A stretch of DNA of 64,000 bases from Flavobacterium sp. SLB02 (GCF_009664855.1 NZ_CP045928.1:5418119-5482118), one strand, 5' to 3'. Positions 54,845-63,262 are shown, numbered from the stretch's first letter. Numbers and translations: made by a program. The notes: generated by a model not told the origin, from the sequence alone.

Positions 54845-56356
54845 ATGTCAAAAGTAATAGGAAAAGTTGCTCAAATCATTGGACCAGTAGTTGACGTAGT
54901 TTTCAACGGTAAGGATGTTGAACTTCCAAAAATTTATGATTCACTAGAAATCACTAAAAAAGACGGAACATTGTTAGTTCTAGAAGTACAATCTCACATC
55001 GGTGAAAACACTGTGCGTACCATTTCTATGGACTCTACAGACGGTTTGTCAAGAGGATATGAAGTAGTTGGAACTGGAAATCCAATCCAAATGCCAATCG
55101 GTCCAGATGTATATGGAAGATTATTCAATGTAATTGGAGATGCAATTGATGGTTTAGGAAACTTGCCAAAAACAGGAGAAAACGGTTTGTCTATTCACAG
55201 ACAAGCTCCTAAATTTGAAGATTTATCAACTTCATCAGAAGTTTTATTCACAGGTATTAAAGTAATCGATTTGATCGAGCCTTATGCAAAAGGAGGTAAA
55301 ATTGGATTGTTTGGTGGTGCAGGTGTTGGTAAAACTGTATTGATTCAGGAGTTGATCAACAATATTGCAAAAGGTCACGGTGGACTTTCTGTATTCGCAG
55401 GAGTAGGAGAAAGAACACGTGAAGGAAATGACTTACTTCGTGAGATGTTGGAGTCAGGAATTATTAAATACGGTGATGATTTCATGCACTCTATGGAAAA
55501 TGGAGGATGGGATTTATCTAAAGTAGATATGCCAGGAATGAGAGAGTCTAAAGCTACTTTCGTTTTCGGACAAATGAATGAGCCTCCTGGAGCTCGTGCA
55601 CGTGTGGCACTTTCAGGATTATCTATCGCTGAGTATTTCCGTGATGGAGCTGGAACTGATCAAGGTAAAGACGTATTGTTTTTCGTTGATAACATCTTCC
55701 GTTTTACACAAGCAGGTTCTGAGGTATCAGCACTTTTAGGACGTATGCCTTCTGCAGTAGGATACCAACCAACTTTGGCAACAGAGATGGGGGCGATGCA
55801 AGAGCGTATTACATCTACAAACAAAGGATCTATTACATCTGTACAAGCGGTTTATGTTCCTGCGGATGACTTAACTGACCCGGCACCGGCAACAACGTTT
55901 GCTCACTTAGATGCTACAACTGTATTGTCTCGTAAAATTGCTGAGCTAGGTATTTATCCAGCGGTTGACCCGTTAGATTCTACTTCAAGAATTTTGACTC
56001 CTCAAATCTTAGGAAATGAGCATTATGACTGTGCACAAAGAGTAAAAGAGATTCTTCAAAAATACAAACAATTGCAAGATATTATTGCGATCCTTGGTAT
56101 GGAAGAGTTATCTGAAGAAGATAAATTATCAGTATCAAGAGCACGTCGTGTTCAGCGTTTCTTGTCTCAACCTTTCCACGTAGCGGAGCAATTTACAGGT
56201 ATTCCTGGAGTTTTGGTTGATATTAAAGATACTATCAAAGGATTTAACATGATTATCGACGGTGAGTTAGATCATCTTCCAGAAGCAGCTTTCAACTTGA
56301 AAGGTTCTATCCAGGATGCTATCGAAGCTGGAGAAAAAATGTTGGCTGAAGCATAA
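54845..56356 (+). CDS. atpD: F1F0 ATP synthase beta subunit
   Basis: 503 residues. Walker A GGAGVGKTVL (about 157), catalytic Glu in AGVGERTREGND, Walker B VLFFVDNIFRF (about 276) and the DPAPATTFAHLDATTVLSR signature. Catalytic subunit of F1. In Bacteroidota atpD-atpC is commonly separate from the other atp genes, as here. Confidence 0.99.
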   Translation: MSKVIGKVAQIIGPVVDVVFNGKDVELPKIYDSLEITKKDGTLLVLEVQSHIGENTVRTISMDSTDGLSRGYEVVGTGNPIQMPIGPDVYGRLFNVIGDAIDGLGNLPKTGENGLSIHRQAPKFEDLSTSSEVLFTGIKVIDLIEPYAKGGKIGLFGGAGVGKTVLIQELINNIAKGHGGLSVFAGVGERTREGNDLLREMLESGIIKYGDDFMHSMENGGWDLSKVDMPGMRESKATFVFGQMNEPPGARARVALSGLSIAEYFRDGAGTDQGKDVLFFVDNIFRFTQAGSEVSALLGRMPSAVGYQPTLATEMGAMQERITSTNKGSITSVQAVYVPADDLTDPAPATTFAHLDATTVLSRKIAELGIYPAVDPLDSTSRILTPQILGNEHYDCAQRVKEILQKYKQLQDIIAILGMEELSEEDKLSVSRARRVQRFLSQPFHVAEQFTGIPGVLVDIKDTIKGFNMIIDGELDHLPEAAFNLKGSIQDAIEAGEKMLAEA

Positions 56357-56362
56357 TCTAGT

Positions 56363-56424
56363 TTTCAGTATTCTGTCACAGTATTCAGTACTGAGACTGT
56401 TAACTGAGACTGTAAACTAAAAAA
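56363..56424. repeat. CAGTATTC/ACTGAGACTG repeat spacer
   Basis: About 60 bp of CAGT-rich words between atpD and atpC (TTTTCAGTATTCTGTC, ACTGAGACTGTTAACTGAGA). The words match the 15150-15328 spacer. Confidence 0.6.
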
Positions 56425-56426
56425 AG

Positions 56427-56708
56427 ATGATTTTAGAAATAGTATCACCAGAGGCAAAATTATTTTCGGGAGAAGTAACATCTGTTACATTACCTGGAGT
56501 TGATGGAAGCTTTCAAATATTGAATAATCACGCTCCTATTGTTTCTATTCTGGAAAAAGGAACTGTAAAAATTGCAGCGCCAAGTTTTAATTTTTCTAAA
56601 GAAGTAGCAGGTAAATTTACGAGAGTAAACGACCAGACTTATACATTAGAGATTGAATCAGGGACAATCGAGATGAAAGACAATAAAGTAATTGTTTTAG
56701 TTGACTAA
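56427..56708 (+). CDS. atpC: F1F0 ATP synthase epsilon subunit, short form
   Basis: 93 residues. N-terminal beta-sandwich (MILEIVSPEAKLFSGEV, GSFQILNNHAPI) ends near residue 90. The C-terminal helical hairpin that inhibits ATPase in many bacteria is absent, as in other Bacteroidota. Separated from atpD by the CAGT-rich repeat spacer. Confidence 0.95.
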   Translation: MILEIVSPEAKLFSGEVTSVTLPGVDGSFQILNNHAPIVSILEKGTVKIAAPSFNFSKEVAGKFTRVNDQTYTLEIESGTIEMKDNKVIVLVD

Positions 56709-56728
56709 GACAATCTCAAAATAATTGA

Positions 56729-56762
56729 AAAAAAGCCAGACAGTGATGTCTGGCTTTTTTTA
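56729..56762 (+). terminator. intrinsic terminator after atpC
   Basis: AAAAAAGCCAGACA / TGTCTGGCTTTTTT stem with a 4-nt loop. Confidence 0.9.
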
Positions 56763-56965
56763 TGCGCTTTTGTAATGGGAATGTGAGTTTGGAAAAATGT
56801 TCCCTCTTTAGTTAATTTTTTATCATTCTTTAATATTTTAAAAAAATGATTAATTGTAAATGTCAGAAAATTAACAAAATAGACTAAAACAGCATAAAAA
56901 ATGTGTAAGTATTTTTTCATATACCTAATATATTTGTAAGTATATTAACACTTAAACATTTTATT

Positions 56966-57250
56966 ATGAAAAAAGCTTTTTTAGGAATGCTAGTAATAGC
57001 ATTAGGTTTTGGAACAATGTCATTAAGTACAAGTTCTAACGATGTTGCTAATTCTTCAATAAAAGATCAGCAGGGAGTTCAAGTTGTAAATGTTGTATTT
57101 AGTACAACTTATACGGCGCCTTGGTTAGGGATTTGTTGTGAGTCGCCACTTAGTGCGGCTGAGCGAGATCTTATTAAACGTGGACTTCCGCCTACTAATT
57201 ACATTATTTTAAGTACTACAAGTAATACTGTAACTTATAAAGTCAATTAA
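56966..57250 (+). CDS. small secreted protein with CCESPL motif, copy 1
   Basis: 94 residues. Hydrophobic signal-like N-terminus (KAFLGMLVIALGFGTMSLST), a Ser/Asn/Gln linker, then a mature part with CCESPLSAAERDLIKRGLP (about 59-77) and a Thr/Ser/Tyr-rich C-terminus. Not recognised. A TATATTTG box lies at 56929-56936. Its downstream neighbour is a clear paralog, so this is a tandem duplication. A short secreted peptide or cell-surface component is inferred. Confidence 0.7.
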   Translation: MKKAFLGMLVIALGFGTMSLSTSSNDVANSSIKDQQGVQVVNVVFSTTYTAPWLGICCESPLSAAERDLIKRGLPPTNYIILSTTSNTVTYKVN

Positions 57251-57303
57251 TTTACCTCAGTAGAGATAAAGCATTATTAACAGTAACACTTAAACAATTT
57301 ATT

Positions 57304-57585
57304 ATGAAAAAAGTTTTTTTAGGAATACTGGTAATAGTATTAGGTTTTGGAACAATATCGTTCACTACAAGTTCTAATGATATTGCTAAACCTTCAGTTG
57401 ACAATCAAAACCAAGTTCAGGTAAATGCTGCATTTGGTGCTACGTATACAATTCCGTGGAATAGCTGTTGCGAGTCGCCGCTTATTCCTATCGAACGTGA
57501 TATTGTTCAGCGTGGATTACCAATTGGTACATACTACACCATCAAAAGTACCACAGTTAATTCTGTGACCTATACAATTTTTTAG
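57304..57585 (+). CDS. small secreted protein with CCESPL motif, copy 2
   Basis: 93 residues, paralogous to the previous gene along its whole length: same signal (KVFLGILVIVLGFGTISF), TSSNDIA linker, SCCESPLIPIERDIVQRGLP core and TTVNSVTYTI end. Upstream of both, TAACACTTAAACA.TTTATTATG is conserved. The most constant parts are the double Cys and RGLP, so these likely matter functionally. No known family recognised. Confidence 0.7.
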   Translation: MKKVFLGILVIVLGFGTISFTTSSNDIAKPSVDNQNQVQVNAAFGATYTIPWNSCCESPLIPIERDIVQRGLPIGTYYTIKSTTVNSVTYTIF

Positions 57586-57665
57586 TGCAAATAGAAATTT
57601 ATAATAAATAGTGTTTTTTTGGGTAATAATCCATTATCTAAGAACAAACAATTGCGGAATAAAAG

Positions 57666-57697
57666 AAAAAGTCATTCATTAGTTGAATGACTTTTTT
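57666..57697 (+). terminator. intrinsic terminator after the tandem pair
   Basis: AAAAAGTCATTCA / TGAATGACTTTTT with TTAGT loop. Confidence 0.85.
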
Positions 57698-57830
57698 GTT
57701 TTATATTTGGACTATTAGAATCTCTTTATAAAATATTGATCGTGTTAAAAGCTCAGTAAGCTTTTATTTTTTCGTTTTATCGGCTTGATAAAACGCAATT
57801 TATCTATGTCAAATTTTATAAAGAATCTAT

Positions 57831-58469
57831 ATGAAAAATATAAAAAAAGTTGCCGTATTAGGCGGTGGCGGAAGAACTGGAAATTATCTTGTCAACCAGT
57901 TATTAAAAGAAGGATTTAGTGTAAAACTACTACTGCGACACCCAGAGGATTTCTCTATTCAAAATAATCAAATCGAAATGATCAAAGGCGACGCTGTTGA
58001 TCTCGAATCTATAAAATCATTGCTTAAAGATTGTCAGGCTGTTCTGAGTACAATTGGACAACGCAAAGATGAACCTTTAGTGGCAAGTGCAGCTACTAAA
58101 AACATTTTGCAGGTAATGAACGATTACCGAATTCAGCGCTATGTATTATTGGCGGGGCTTAATATTGAAACTCCATTTGATAAAAAAAGTACTAAAACTC
58201 AAATGGCTACAGATTGGATGAAAACCAATTTCCCGATAATTCAGGAAGATCGACAAAAAGCTTATGATTTTTTAGTCGAAAGCAAAATAGAATGGACTCA
58301 GGTTCGGGTTCCGTTTATCGAATTTACAGATGTAAATTCTGAGATTTCAATAAGCTTAGAAGATTGTTTGGGAGATAAAATCAGTGCATTTGATATTGCT
58401 ACATTTATGATTCAGGAAATGGAAGCATCTAAGTTTAGTGGAAAATCTCCTTTTATAAGTGCGATTTAA
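57831..58469 (+). CDS. NAD(P)H-binding atypical SDR protein
   Basis: 212 residues, atypical short-chain dehydrogenase/NmrA-like. GGGGRTGNYL at the N-terminus (about 10-20), LLLRHPEDF, GDAVDLESI, then AVLSTIGQ and YVLLAGL. It lacks a YxxxK catalytic pair, so an NADPH sensor, an epimerase-like or a reductase role is open. Single gene, followed by a hairpin terminator. Confidence 0.85.
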   Translation: MKNIKKVAVLGGGGRTGNYLVNQLLKEGFSVKLLLRHPEDFSIQNNQIEMIKGDAVDLESIKSLLKDCQAVLSTIGQRKDEPLVASAATKNILQVMNDYRIQRYVLLAGLNIETPFDKKSTKTQMATDWMKTNFPIIQEDRQKAYDFLVESKIEWTQVRVPFIEFTDVNSEISISLEDCLGDKISAFDIATFMIQEMEASKFSGKSPFISAI

Positions 58470-58483
58470 AAATTAGAATAAAA

Positions 58484-58513
58484 ACAGCGGGAGATATCAA
58501 ACGCCCGCTGTTA
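58484..58513 (+). terminator. GC-rich hairpin, probable terminator
   Basis: ACAGCGGG / CCCGCTGT stem with 12-nt loop, then TATTTAAT. The U-tract is weak. Confidence 0.55.
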
Positions 58514-58535
58514 TTTAATATCAACTTCAATTTCA

Positions 58536-58543
58536 TAACTTTG
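58536..58543 (+). promoter_or_regulatory. TAACTTTG -7 box next to the bioF start
   Basis: The box ends 5 nt before the ATG at 58549. If used, transcription would begin at or very near the start codon, giving a leaderless mRNA. No -33 TTG at standard spacing. Confidence 0.45.
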
Positions 58544-58548
58544 CTTTT

Positions 58549-59685
58549 ATGAAATTAGCCGAAAACCTTATTCAAAAGCTTGAAAATCGTAAGCAGAATA
58601 ATTCGCTTAGGAAATTGCCTGTGTTTAATAATTTAGTCGATTTTTCTTCTAACGACTATATTGGCTTCTCAAAATCAGAATCTATTTTTAAGTTAACCCA
58701 TGCCTATTTGCTGGAAAATGAAATTTTTCAGAATGGCGCTTCGGGATCCCGATTAATTTCTGGAAATCATTCATTGTATCAAATAACAGAAACGTTTATT
58801 GCGGAGTTTCATGACGCTGAATCGGCTTTAATCTTTAATTCGGGTTACGATGCCAATGTTGGGTTTTTTAGCGCTGTACCGCAACGAATTGATGTTATTT
58901 TGTATGATGAATTAAGTCATGCTTCTATTCGCGACGGAATCGTAATGTCGAATGCCAAATCGTATAAATTCAACCATAATGATTTTGAAGAATTAGAACG
59001 ATTAATTCAAAAATTTCCTAATACCAATATTTATATTGTAACTGAGACTGTTTTTTCTATGGATGGTGATAGTCCGAACTTAGAAGAATTGGCAGATCTT
59101 TCTGAAAAATACAATTGTTTTTTAGTAGTGGATGAAGCACATACTTTAGGAGTTTTTGGAGATAAAGGCGAAGGTTTGATTCAGTACCTTAATTTACATA
59201 ACAGGATTTTTGCCCGAATCATGACTTTTGGGAAAGGTTTAGGATGTCACGGTTCAGTGATTTTAGGAAGTAGTGAACTTAAAGAATATCTGATAAATTT
59301 CGCCAGAAGTTTTATTTATACAACCGGATTATCTCCACATTCAGTTGCGACAATTTTGGTGGCATACCAGCAATTGGATGTTCAGAAAGAAACAATCGAA
59401 AAATTACGTCAAAATATTGTGTTATTCAATCAGCGGAAAAACTTGTTAGGTTTAAAGCCAATGTTTGTGCGAAGCAAATCGGCAATCCAATCTGCCATTG
59501 TTCCGGGTAATGAAAATGCCAAACAATTGGCCCAACAACTACAAGATAAAGGTTTTGATATAAAAGCAATACTTTCACCAACCGTTCCGGAAGGGCAGGA
59601 GCGTCTGCGTTTTTGTATTCATAGTTATAACTCTGAAGAACAAATAAATCAGGTTTTAGAATTGCTTAGAGACTTTGTTTTTTAG
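58549..59685 (+). CDS. bioF: 8-amino-7-oxononanoate synthase-type aminotransferase
   Basis: 378 residues, alpha-oxoamine synthase family. SNDYIGFS, GASGSRLISGNHSLY (about 64-80), DEAHTLGVFG (about 195), and PLP-binding Lys in TFGKGLGCHG (about 228). It condenses pimeloyl-ACP and alanine in biotin synthesis. bioD and bioA lie 2.9 kb downstream on the same strand, which supports bioF over KBL or other oxoamine synthases. Confidence 0.9.
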   Translation: MKLAENLIQKLENRKQNNSLRKLPVFNNLVDFSSNDYIGFSKSESIFKLTHAYLLENEIFQNGASGSRLISGNHSLYQITETFIAEFHDAESALIFNSGYDANVGFFSAVPQRIDVILYDELSHASIRDGIVMSNAKSYKFNHNDFEELERLIQKFPNTNIYIVTETVFSMDGDSPNLEELADLSEKYNCFLVVDEAHTLGVFGDKGEGLIQYLNLHNRIFARIMTFGKGLGCHGSVILGSSELKEYLINFARSFIYTTGLSPHSVATILVAYQQLDVQKETIEKLRQNIVLFNQRKNLLGLKPMFVRSKSAIQSAIVPGNENAKQLAQQLQDKGFDIKAILSPTVPEGQERLRFCIHSYNSEEQINQVLELLRDFVF

Positions 59686-59692
59686 TCGAGAT

Positions 59693-59785
59693 AATTCCAC
59701 AAAGATTCACGAAGTTTTCGCAAAGCTGCACAAAGAATAGTTTTGTGCAGTTTTGCGATTTTTTCTTTGTGGCTCTTTGTGAAAT
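59693..59785. repeat. imperfect palindrome of CACAAAG/CTTTGTG words
   Basis: CACAAAGATTCACGAAG on the left and CTTTGTGGCTCTTTGTG on the right, with GTGCAGTTTTGCGA and TTCGCAAAGCTGCAC complementary in the centre. Same class as 7575, 12747, 17796 and 38500. Confidence 0.7.
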
Positions 59786-59920
59786 TAAAGGTCTATTCTA
59801 AAAAAAAATACCATTCTCAAGATCCATGTTTCCTCACTTTTATAAAAAAGTTTAAATTATTTTGTAACGTTTTGATTGTTCGATTACTTACGAGTCGTAA
59901 TCAAATAAACCAAAATAATT

Positions 59921-60115
59921 ATGAAAACTATAATCACTTCAATAAAAAGAATCATTTGTAATGTATTGCTTTTTTTAACAACGGTACAAGTAACTTATTC
60001 TTTGGTAAGTCATCATTTGTATGGCAAGCCGTATCCTCATCTTTTTATTATAATTGTTTGTTTGCTTGTGGCAACTTTTGCCTCAATACAAAGAGAAAAA
60101 TACAACAAACAATAA
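59921..60115 (+). CDS. small membrane protein (64 aa), copy 1
   Basis: 64 residues with two hydrophobic helices (about 13-28 and 40-56) and a basic C-terminus (REKYNKQ). Not recognised. Its neighbour at 60171 is a paralog (same 64-65 length, MKT start, C-terminal ER[KE]KY). Tandem duplication, 55-nt gap. Function unknown. Confidence 0.65.
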   Translation: MKTIITSIKRIICNVLLFLTTVQVTYSLVSHHLYGKPYPHLFIIIVCLLVATFASIQREKYNKQ

Positions 60116-60170
60116 AGGAGTTTTAATCATCAAATCTATCAATAACAACAATCTTTAAAATCAAATTATT

Positions 60171-60368
60171 ATGAAAACAACTTCAAATTCAGTTATCGAA
60201 AAAATATTCAATTATGTGTTTGTCTTTTTAGCTTCGGCGGGACTTGGATATGCATTAGTGAATCAATTTATGCTAAATCATCCAAACAAAGACTTACTGC
60301 TTATTATGATCTGTCTGTTTTTTGCTTCGTTAGCTTTATGGGAAAGAAAAAAATATAGTAAATCATAA
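60171..60368 (+). CDS. small membrane protein (65 aa), copy 2
   Basis: 65 residues, two membrane helices (about 14-30 and 42-58), C-terminus LWERKKYSKS. Paralog of the gene at 59921. It is followed by a repeat-rich leader and the TraB/GumN gene on the same strand, so the four or five genes to 62420 may share transcription. Confidence 0.65.
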   Translation: MKTTSNSVIEKIFNYVFVFLASAGLGYALVNQFMLNHPNKDLLLIMICLFFASLALWERKKYSKS

Positions 60369-60371
60369 TTA

Positions 60372-60444
60372 ATAGTCAATCATCAATCAAACAAAATCAA
60401 AAGAGTCAATCAAATAATCATCAATCAAATAATCAATCAATAAA
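60372..60444. repeat. ATCAATCAAA short tandem repeat leader
   Basis: Six or seven ATCAATCAA/GTCAATCA words in 70 bp upstream of the TraB/GumN start. No hairpin. It could be a spacer or a slipped-repeat region. Confidence 0.6.
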
Positions 60445-61305
60445 ATGAAAAAAATATTTACATCAGTAGCAGCAGTAGCTTTAATTTTTTGCAGTACAAT
60501 TCAGGCACAAACAAAATCTCCAAAACTTGAAAATTCTCTTTTATGGGAAGTTTCAGGAAACGGATTATCAAAACCATCTTATGTTTACGGAACAATTCAC
60601 GGTATGTGTCCAACCGATTATTTTATGGCAGAAAAAACAAAAAATGCATTTCAGAAATCAGATAAACTCATTTTAGAGATCAACTTATCTGATCCAATTG
60701 AAATGGCTGATATGCAAAAAGCAGGTATTGCTTCAGAACAATTAAGCAAGACATTATCGCCGGAACAATTGTCGAAGTTAGATGTAGTTTTACAAAAAAA
60801 TACTGGTCTAAAAATTCAGCAATTAGATGGTTTTACTTTAGCTGCTATTATGGGGTTTATCTCTATGAAAACATTTGATTGCGAAACTATAAAATCATAT
60901 GAATCAGATTTTATAGATTTGGCTAAAAAAGAGAATAAAAGTATTGGAGGTTTCGAAACCGTAAAAAAGCAAACCAATATGTTAGCAAATGCCTACACCG
61001 ATTCAGAATTAATTGAAACTGTTGAAGATTTTAGTAAAGCCAAAACTAAAAAAATGGTAGAAGATTATAAAGCAGAAAATGTAATGAATGTTTATAATGA
61101 TTTTGCAGACGAAAAGGTGATGAGTAAAACAGCGAAAAAATGGATACTCGATGACCGAAATAAAGATTGGGCTCAGAGAATGCCAGGGATGATGAAAAAG
61201 GAAAGTTTATTTGTTGCAGTTGGCGTAGGGCATTTAGCAGGTGAAGAAGGAGTAATTAATTTATTGAGAAAAGCAGGATATAAAGTAAAACCAGTAACGA
61301 AATAA
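60445..61305 (+). CDS. TraB/GumN family protein
   Basis: 286 residues. Signal peptide (MKKIFTSVAAVALIFCSTIQAQ), TraB/GumN domain with LLWEVSGNGLSKPSYVYGTIHG (about 33-54; GTIHG is a likely metal or substrate motif) and the C-terminal VAVGVGHLAGEEGV. Periplasmic. The family has been linked to metal-dependent proteolysis; its target here is unknown. It ends 7 nt before the sigma-factor start, so it is likely in one operon with it. Confidence 0.9.
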   Translation: MKKIFTSVAAVALIFCSTIQAQTKSPKLENSLLWEVSGNGLSKPSYVYGTIHGMCPTDYFMAEKTKNAFQKSDKLILEINLSDPIEMADMQKAGIASEQLSKTLSPEQLSKLDVVLQKNTGLKIQQLDGFTLAAIMGFISMKTFDCETIKSYESDFIDLAKKENKSIGGFETVKKQTNMLANAYTDSELIETVEDFSKAKTKKMVEDYKAENVMNVYNDFADEKVMSKTAKKWILDDRNKDWAQRMPGMMKKESLFVAVGVGHLAGEEGVINLLRKAGYKVKPVTK

Positions 61306-61312
61306 CATCGTT

Positions 61313-61816
61313 TTGAAAGAGAAAGAACAAGAATTTTTAAAAAGGATCGAAAGTCATAAAGGAATACTTTACAAAGTTTCTAAAATGTACATGGACAATC
61401 ATGACGATCAGCAGGATTTGTTTCAGGAGATTGTTTGTCAGCTCTGGAAATCGTATGATTCTTTTAGAAACGAAAGTCAGTTTTCGACCTGGATGTATCG
61501 CGTTGCAGTAAATACGGCAATTGTTTTCTTAAAGAAAGAAAAACGAAAGGTTGATAAATACGAAATCGCCTCAGAAAACATCAAAGACGATGAAGGTGAT
61601 TCTCATATCAAAGAAAGTCAGATCGATCATTTTTATAAAGCTGTTCAGAAACTGGAGAAAATCGATAAAGCTATTATTTTCTATCAGCTTGAAGGTTTTT
61701 CTCATAAAGAAATAGGAGAGAATCTGGGGATATCTGAAGGAAATGCAAGAGTAAAATTAAACAGAGCAAAAGAAAAATTAAAAGAAATAATTAAAAATCA
61801 AGGATATGGATTTTAA
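61313..61816 (+). CDS. ECF-type RNA polymerase sigma factor
   Basis: 167 residues from a TTG start codon (TTGAAAGAGAAAGAAC). No ATG precedes the region-2 domain, so TTG is the best start. Sigma region 2 (DLFQEIVCQLW ... FSTWMYRVAVNTA, about 36-75) and region 4 (LEGFSHKEIGENLGISEGNARVKLNRAKEKL, about 122-155). It overlaps the next membrane-protein gene by 11 nt. It directs RNA polymerase to an unknown regulon. Confidence 0.92.
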   Translation: MKEKEQEFLKRIESHKGILYKVSKMYMDNHDDQQDLFQEIVCQLWKSYDSFRNESQFSTWMYRVAVNTAIVFLKKEKRKVDKYEIASENIKDDEGDSHIKESQIDHFYKAVQKLEKIDKAIIFYQLEGFSHKEIGENLGISEGNARVKLNRAKEKLKEIIKNQGYGF

Positions 61817-62420
61817 CGATATACAAAACGCATGGAATAACGAAAAGACTGATAATGTTGTTGTTCCGGATAATTTAGAAAAAATACAATCGGCAAATAT
61901 GCCATTGGATAAAATTAGAAGAAATTTACGTAAAGAACTTTTTGGACAGATTCTCGCTTTGATAATTATAGGTTTTTTGCCACTATATCATGAATTTCCG
62001 TCAAAATTCACAGGTCCTTACTATTTTATATACGGAATCGTGGCAGCAATAAGTATTTACTATTTGTCTAAGCTTTTTCTATTTTATAAGAGATTGGATA
62101 AAGCAACATTAACAACCAAAGACAGTTTATATGAAACCTATTATGATATTAGGCTTAATATGCAGCTTTATAAAACTTTTACGTTTGCACTAGCTCCTTT
62201 TTTCATGATCTATTTGGCTGGTTATTTGATTTTTGGAACTCCTGGCTCAGCCGAAATTTTAAATGGGAATTTTGAAAATGAAAAATTAATATTAAAAGTC
62301 GTAATTTTCATGATAACAATGTTGCTTATTGGTGTTTTGACAGAGTGGTGGGTGAGTTTTTATTATGGAAAATATGCGAAAGAAATCAAGAAGGTCATTG
62401 ACGAATTAAAAGAAGAATAA
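61806..62420 (+). CDS. membrane protein, candidate anti-sigma partner
   Basis: 204 residues. Cytoplasmic N-terminus (MDFNDIQNAWNNEKTD, about 1-45), then four hydrophobic segments (about 48-65, 74-92, 120-143 and 163-188). Translationally coupled to the sigma gene and placed as anti-sigma factors usually are, though no ASD/zinc motif is present. The anti-sigma role is inference. Confidence 0.75.
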   Translation: MDFNDIQNAWNNEKTDNVVVPDNLEKIQSANMPLDKIRRNLRKELFGQILALIIIGFLPLYHEFPSKFTGPYYFIYGIVAAISIYYLSKLFLFYKRLDKATLTTKDSLYETYYDIRLNMQLYKTFTFALAPFFMIYLAGYLIFGTPGSAEILNGNFENEKLILKVVIFMITMLLIGVLTEWWVSFYYGKYAKEIKKVIDELKEE

Positions 62421-62424
62421 AAAA

Positions 62425-62459
62425 CAATCAAACCCATCGTAATGATGGGTTTGTTTTTA
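62425..62459 (+). terminator. intrinsic terminator of the sigma operon
   Basis: CAAACCCATC / GATGGGTTTG stem, 5-nt loop, TTTTTA tail. Confidence 0.85.
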
Positions 62460-62601
62460 TTGATATTTTTGTATCATTGCCCACGGATAAAACGGATGTA
62501 AAAGATTTACACAGATTATTTACTTTTTGGTTGTTGGCAATTAATTTTAAAAAAAATCCGCTTTAACCTGTTCAATGAGTGTTATCTGTGGTCTAATTAT
62601 T

Positions 62602-63219
62602 ATGAAAATATTTGTAACAGGAATTTCGACCGATGTTGGAAAAACGATTGCTTCTTCTATTATTGTTGAATCTTTAGAAGCAGATTATTGGAAACCTATT
62701 CAGGCCGGAGATTTAGATAATTCGGATAGTCATAAAGTTAAAGCAAGAATTTCTAATGAGAAAACTCAAATCTTCGATAATAGTTACAAATTAAATACGC
62801 CGGCAAGTCCGCATTTAGCAGCAGAAATTGACGGAATCAAAATTGATTTAAGTAAAATTGAAGAACCAAAAGCCGATAATCATTTGGTGATTGAAGGCGC
62901 TGGTGGAATTTTTGTTCCGTTAAATGAAAGCGAAACCATCATCGATTTAATTCAACCTGATTATAAAATTATTGTGGTTTCAAGACATTATTTAGGAAGT
63001 ATCAATCATACTTTATTAACAATTGAAGCAATTATAAATCGAGGTTTTAAGGTTTCAGGAATTATCTTTAGCGGAAGCGAAAACAAATCGACAGAAAGTT
63101 TAATTCTAAATAAAACCGGAATAAAATATGTCGGCAGAATTGACGAAGAACCTTATTTCGATCAAAATGTGATTAAAGAATACGCCGATTTTTTCAGGGA
63201 TAATTTGCTTAATTTATAG
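62602..63219 (+). CDS. bioD: dethiobiotin synthase
   Basis: 205 residues from Met at 62602 (MKIFVTGISTDVGKT), where the Walker A/P-loop is at the N-terminus as in the family. The ATG at 62575 adds nine codons of leader. EGAGGIFVPL (about 102) is the BioD signature. It closes the ureido ring with ATP and CO2. It precedes bioA. Confidence 0.95.
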   Translation: MKIFVTGISTDVGKTIASSIIVESLEADYWKPIQAGDLDNSDSHKVKARISNEKTQIFDNSYKLNTPASPHLAAEIDGIKIDLSKIEEPKADNHLVIEGAGGIFVPLNESETIIDLIQPDYKIIVVSRHYLGSINHTLLTIEAIINRGFKVSGIIFSGSENKSTESLILNKTGIKYVGRIDEEPYFDQNVIKEYADFFRDNLLNL

Positions 63220-63254
63220 CGAAAAGAAGATAGGATAAAGAAAATTGACTTTCC

Positions 63255-63262
63255 TATCTTTG
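63255..63262 (+). promoter_or_regulatory. TATCTTTG -7 box upstream of bioA
   Basis: A full TAnnTTTG match 55 nt upstream of the bioA ATG. No well-spaced TTG is seen. Confidence 0.4.

Noticed and set aside
56966..57585. Lanthipeptide or other RiPP precursors
   Set aside because: The leaders look like membrane signals, no double-Gly cleavage site is seen, and no modification enzyme or peptidase transporter is adjacent.
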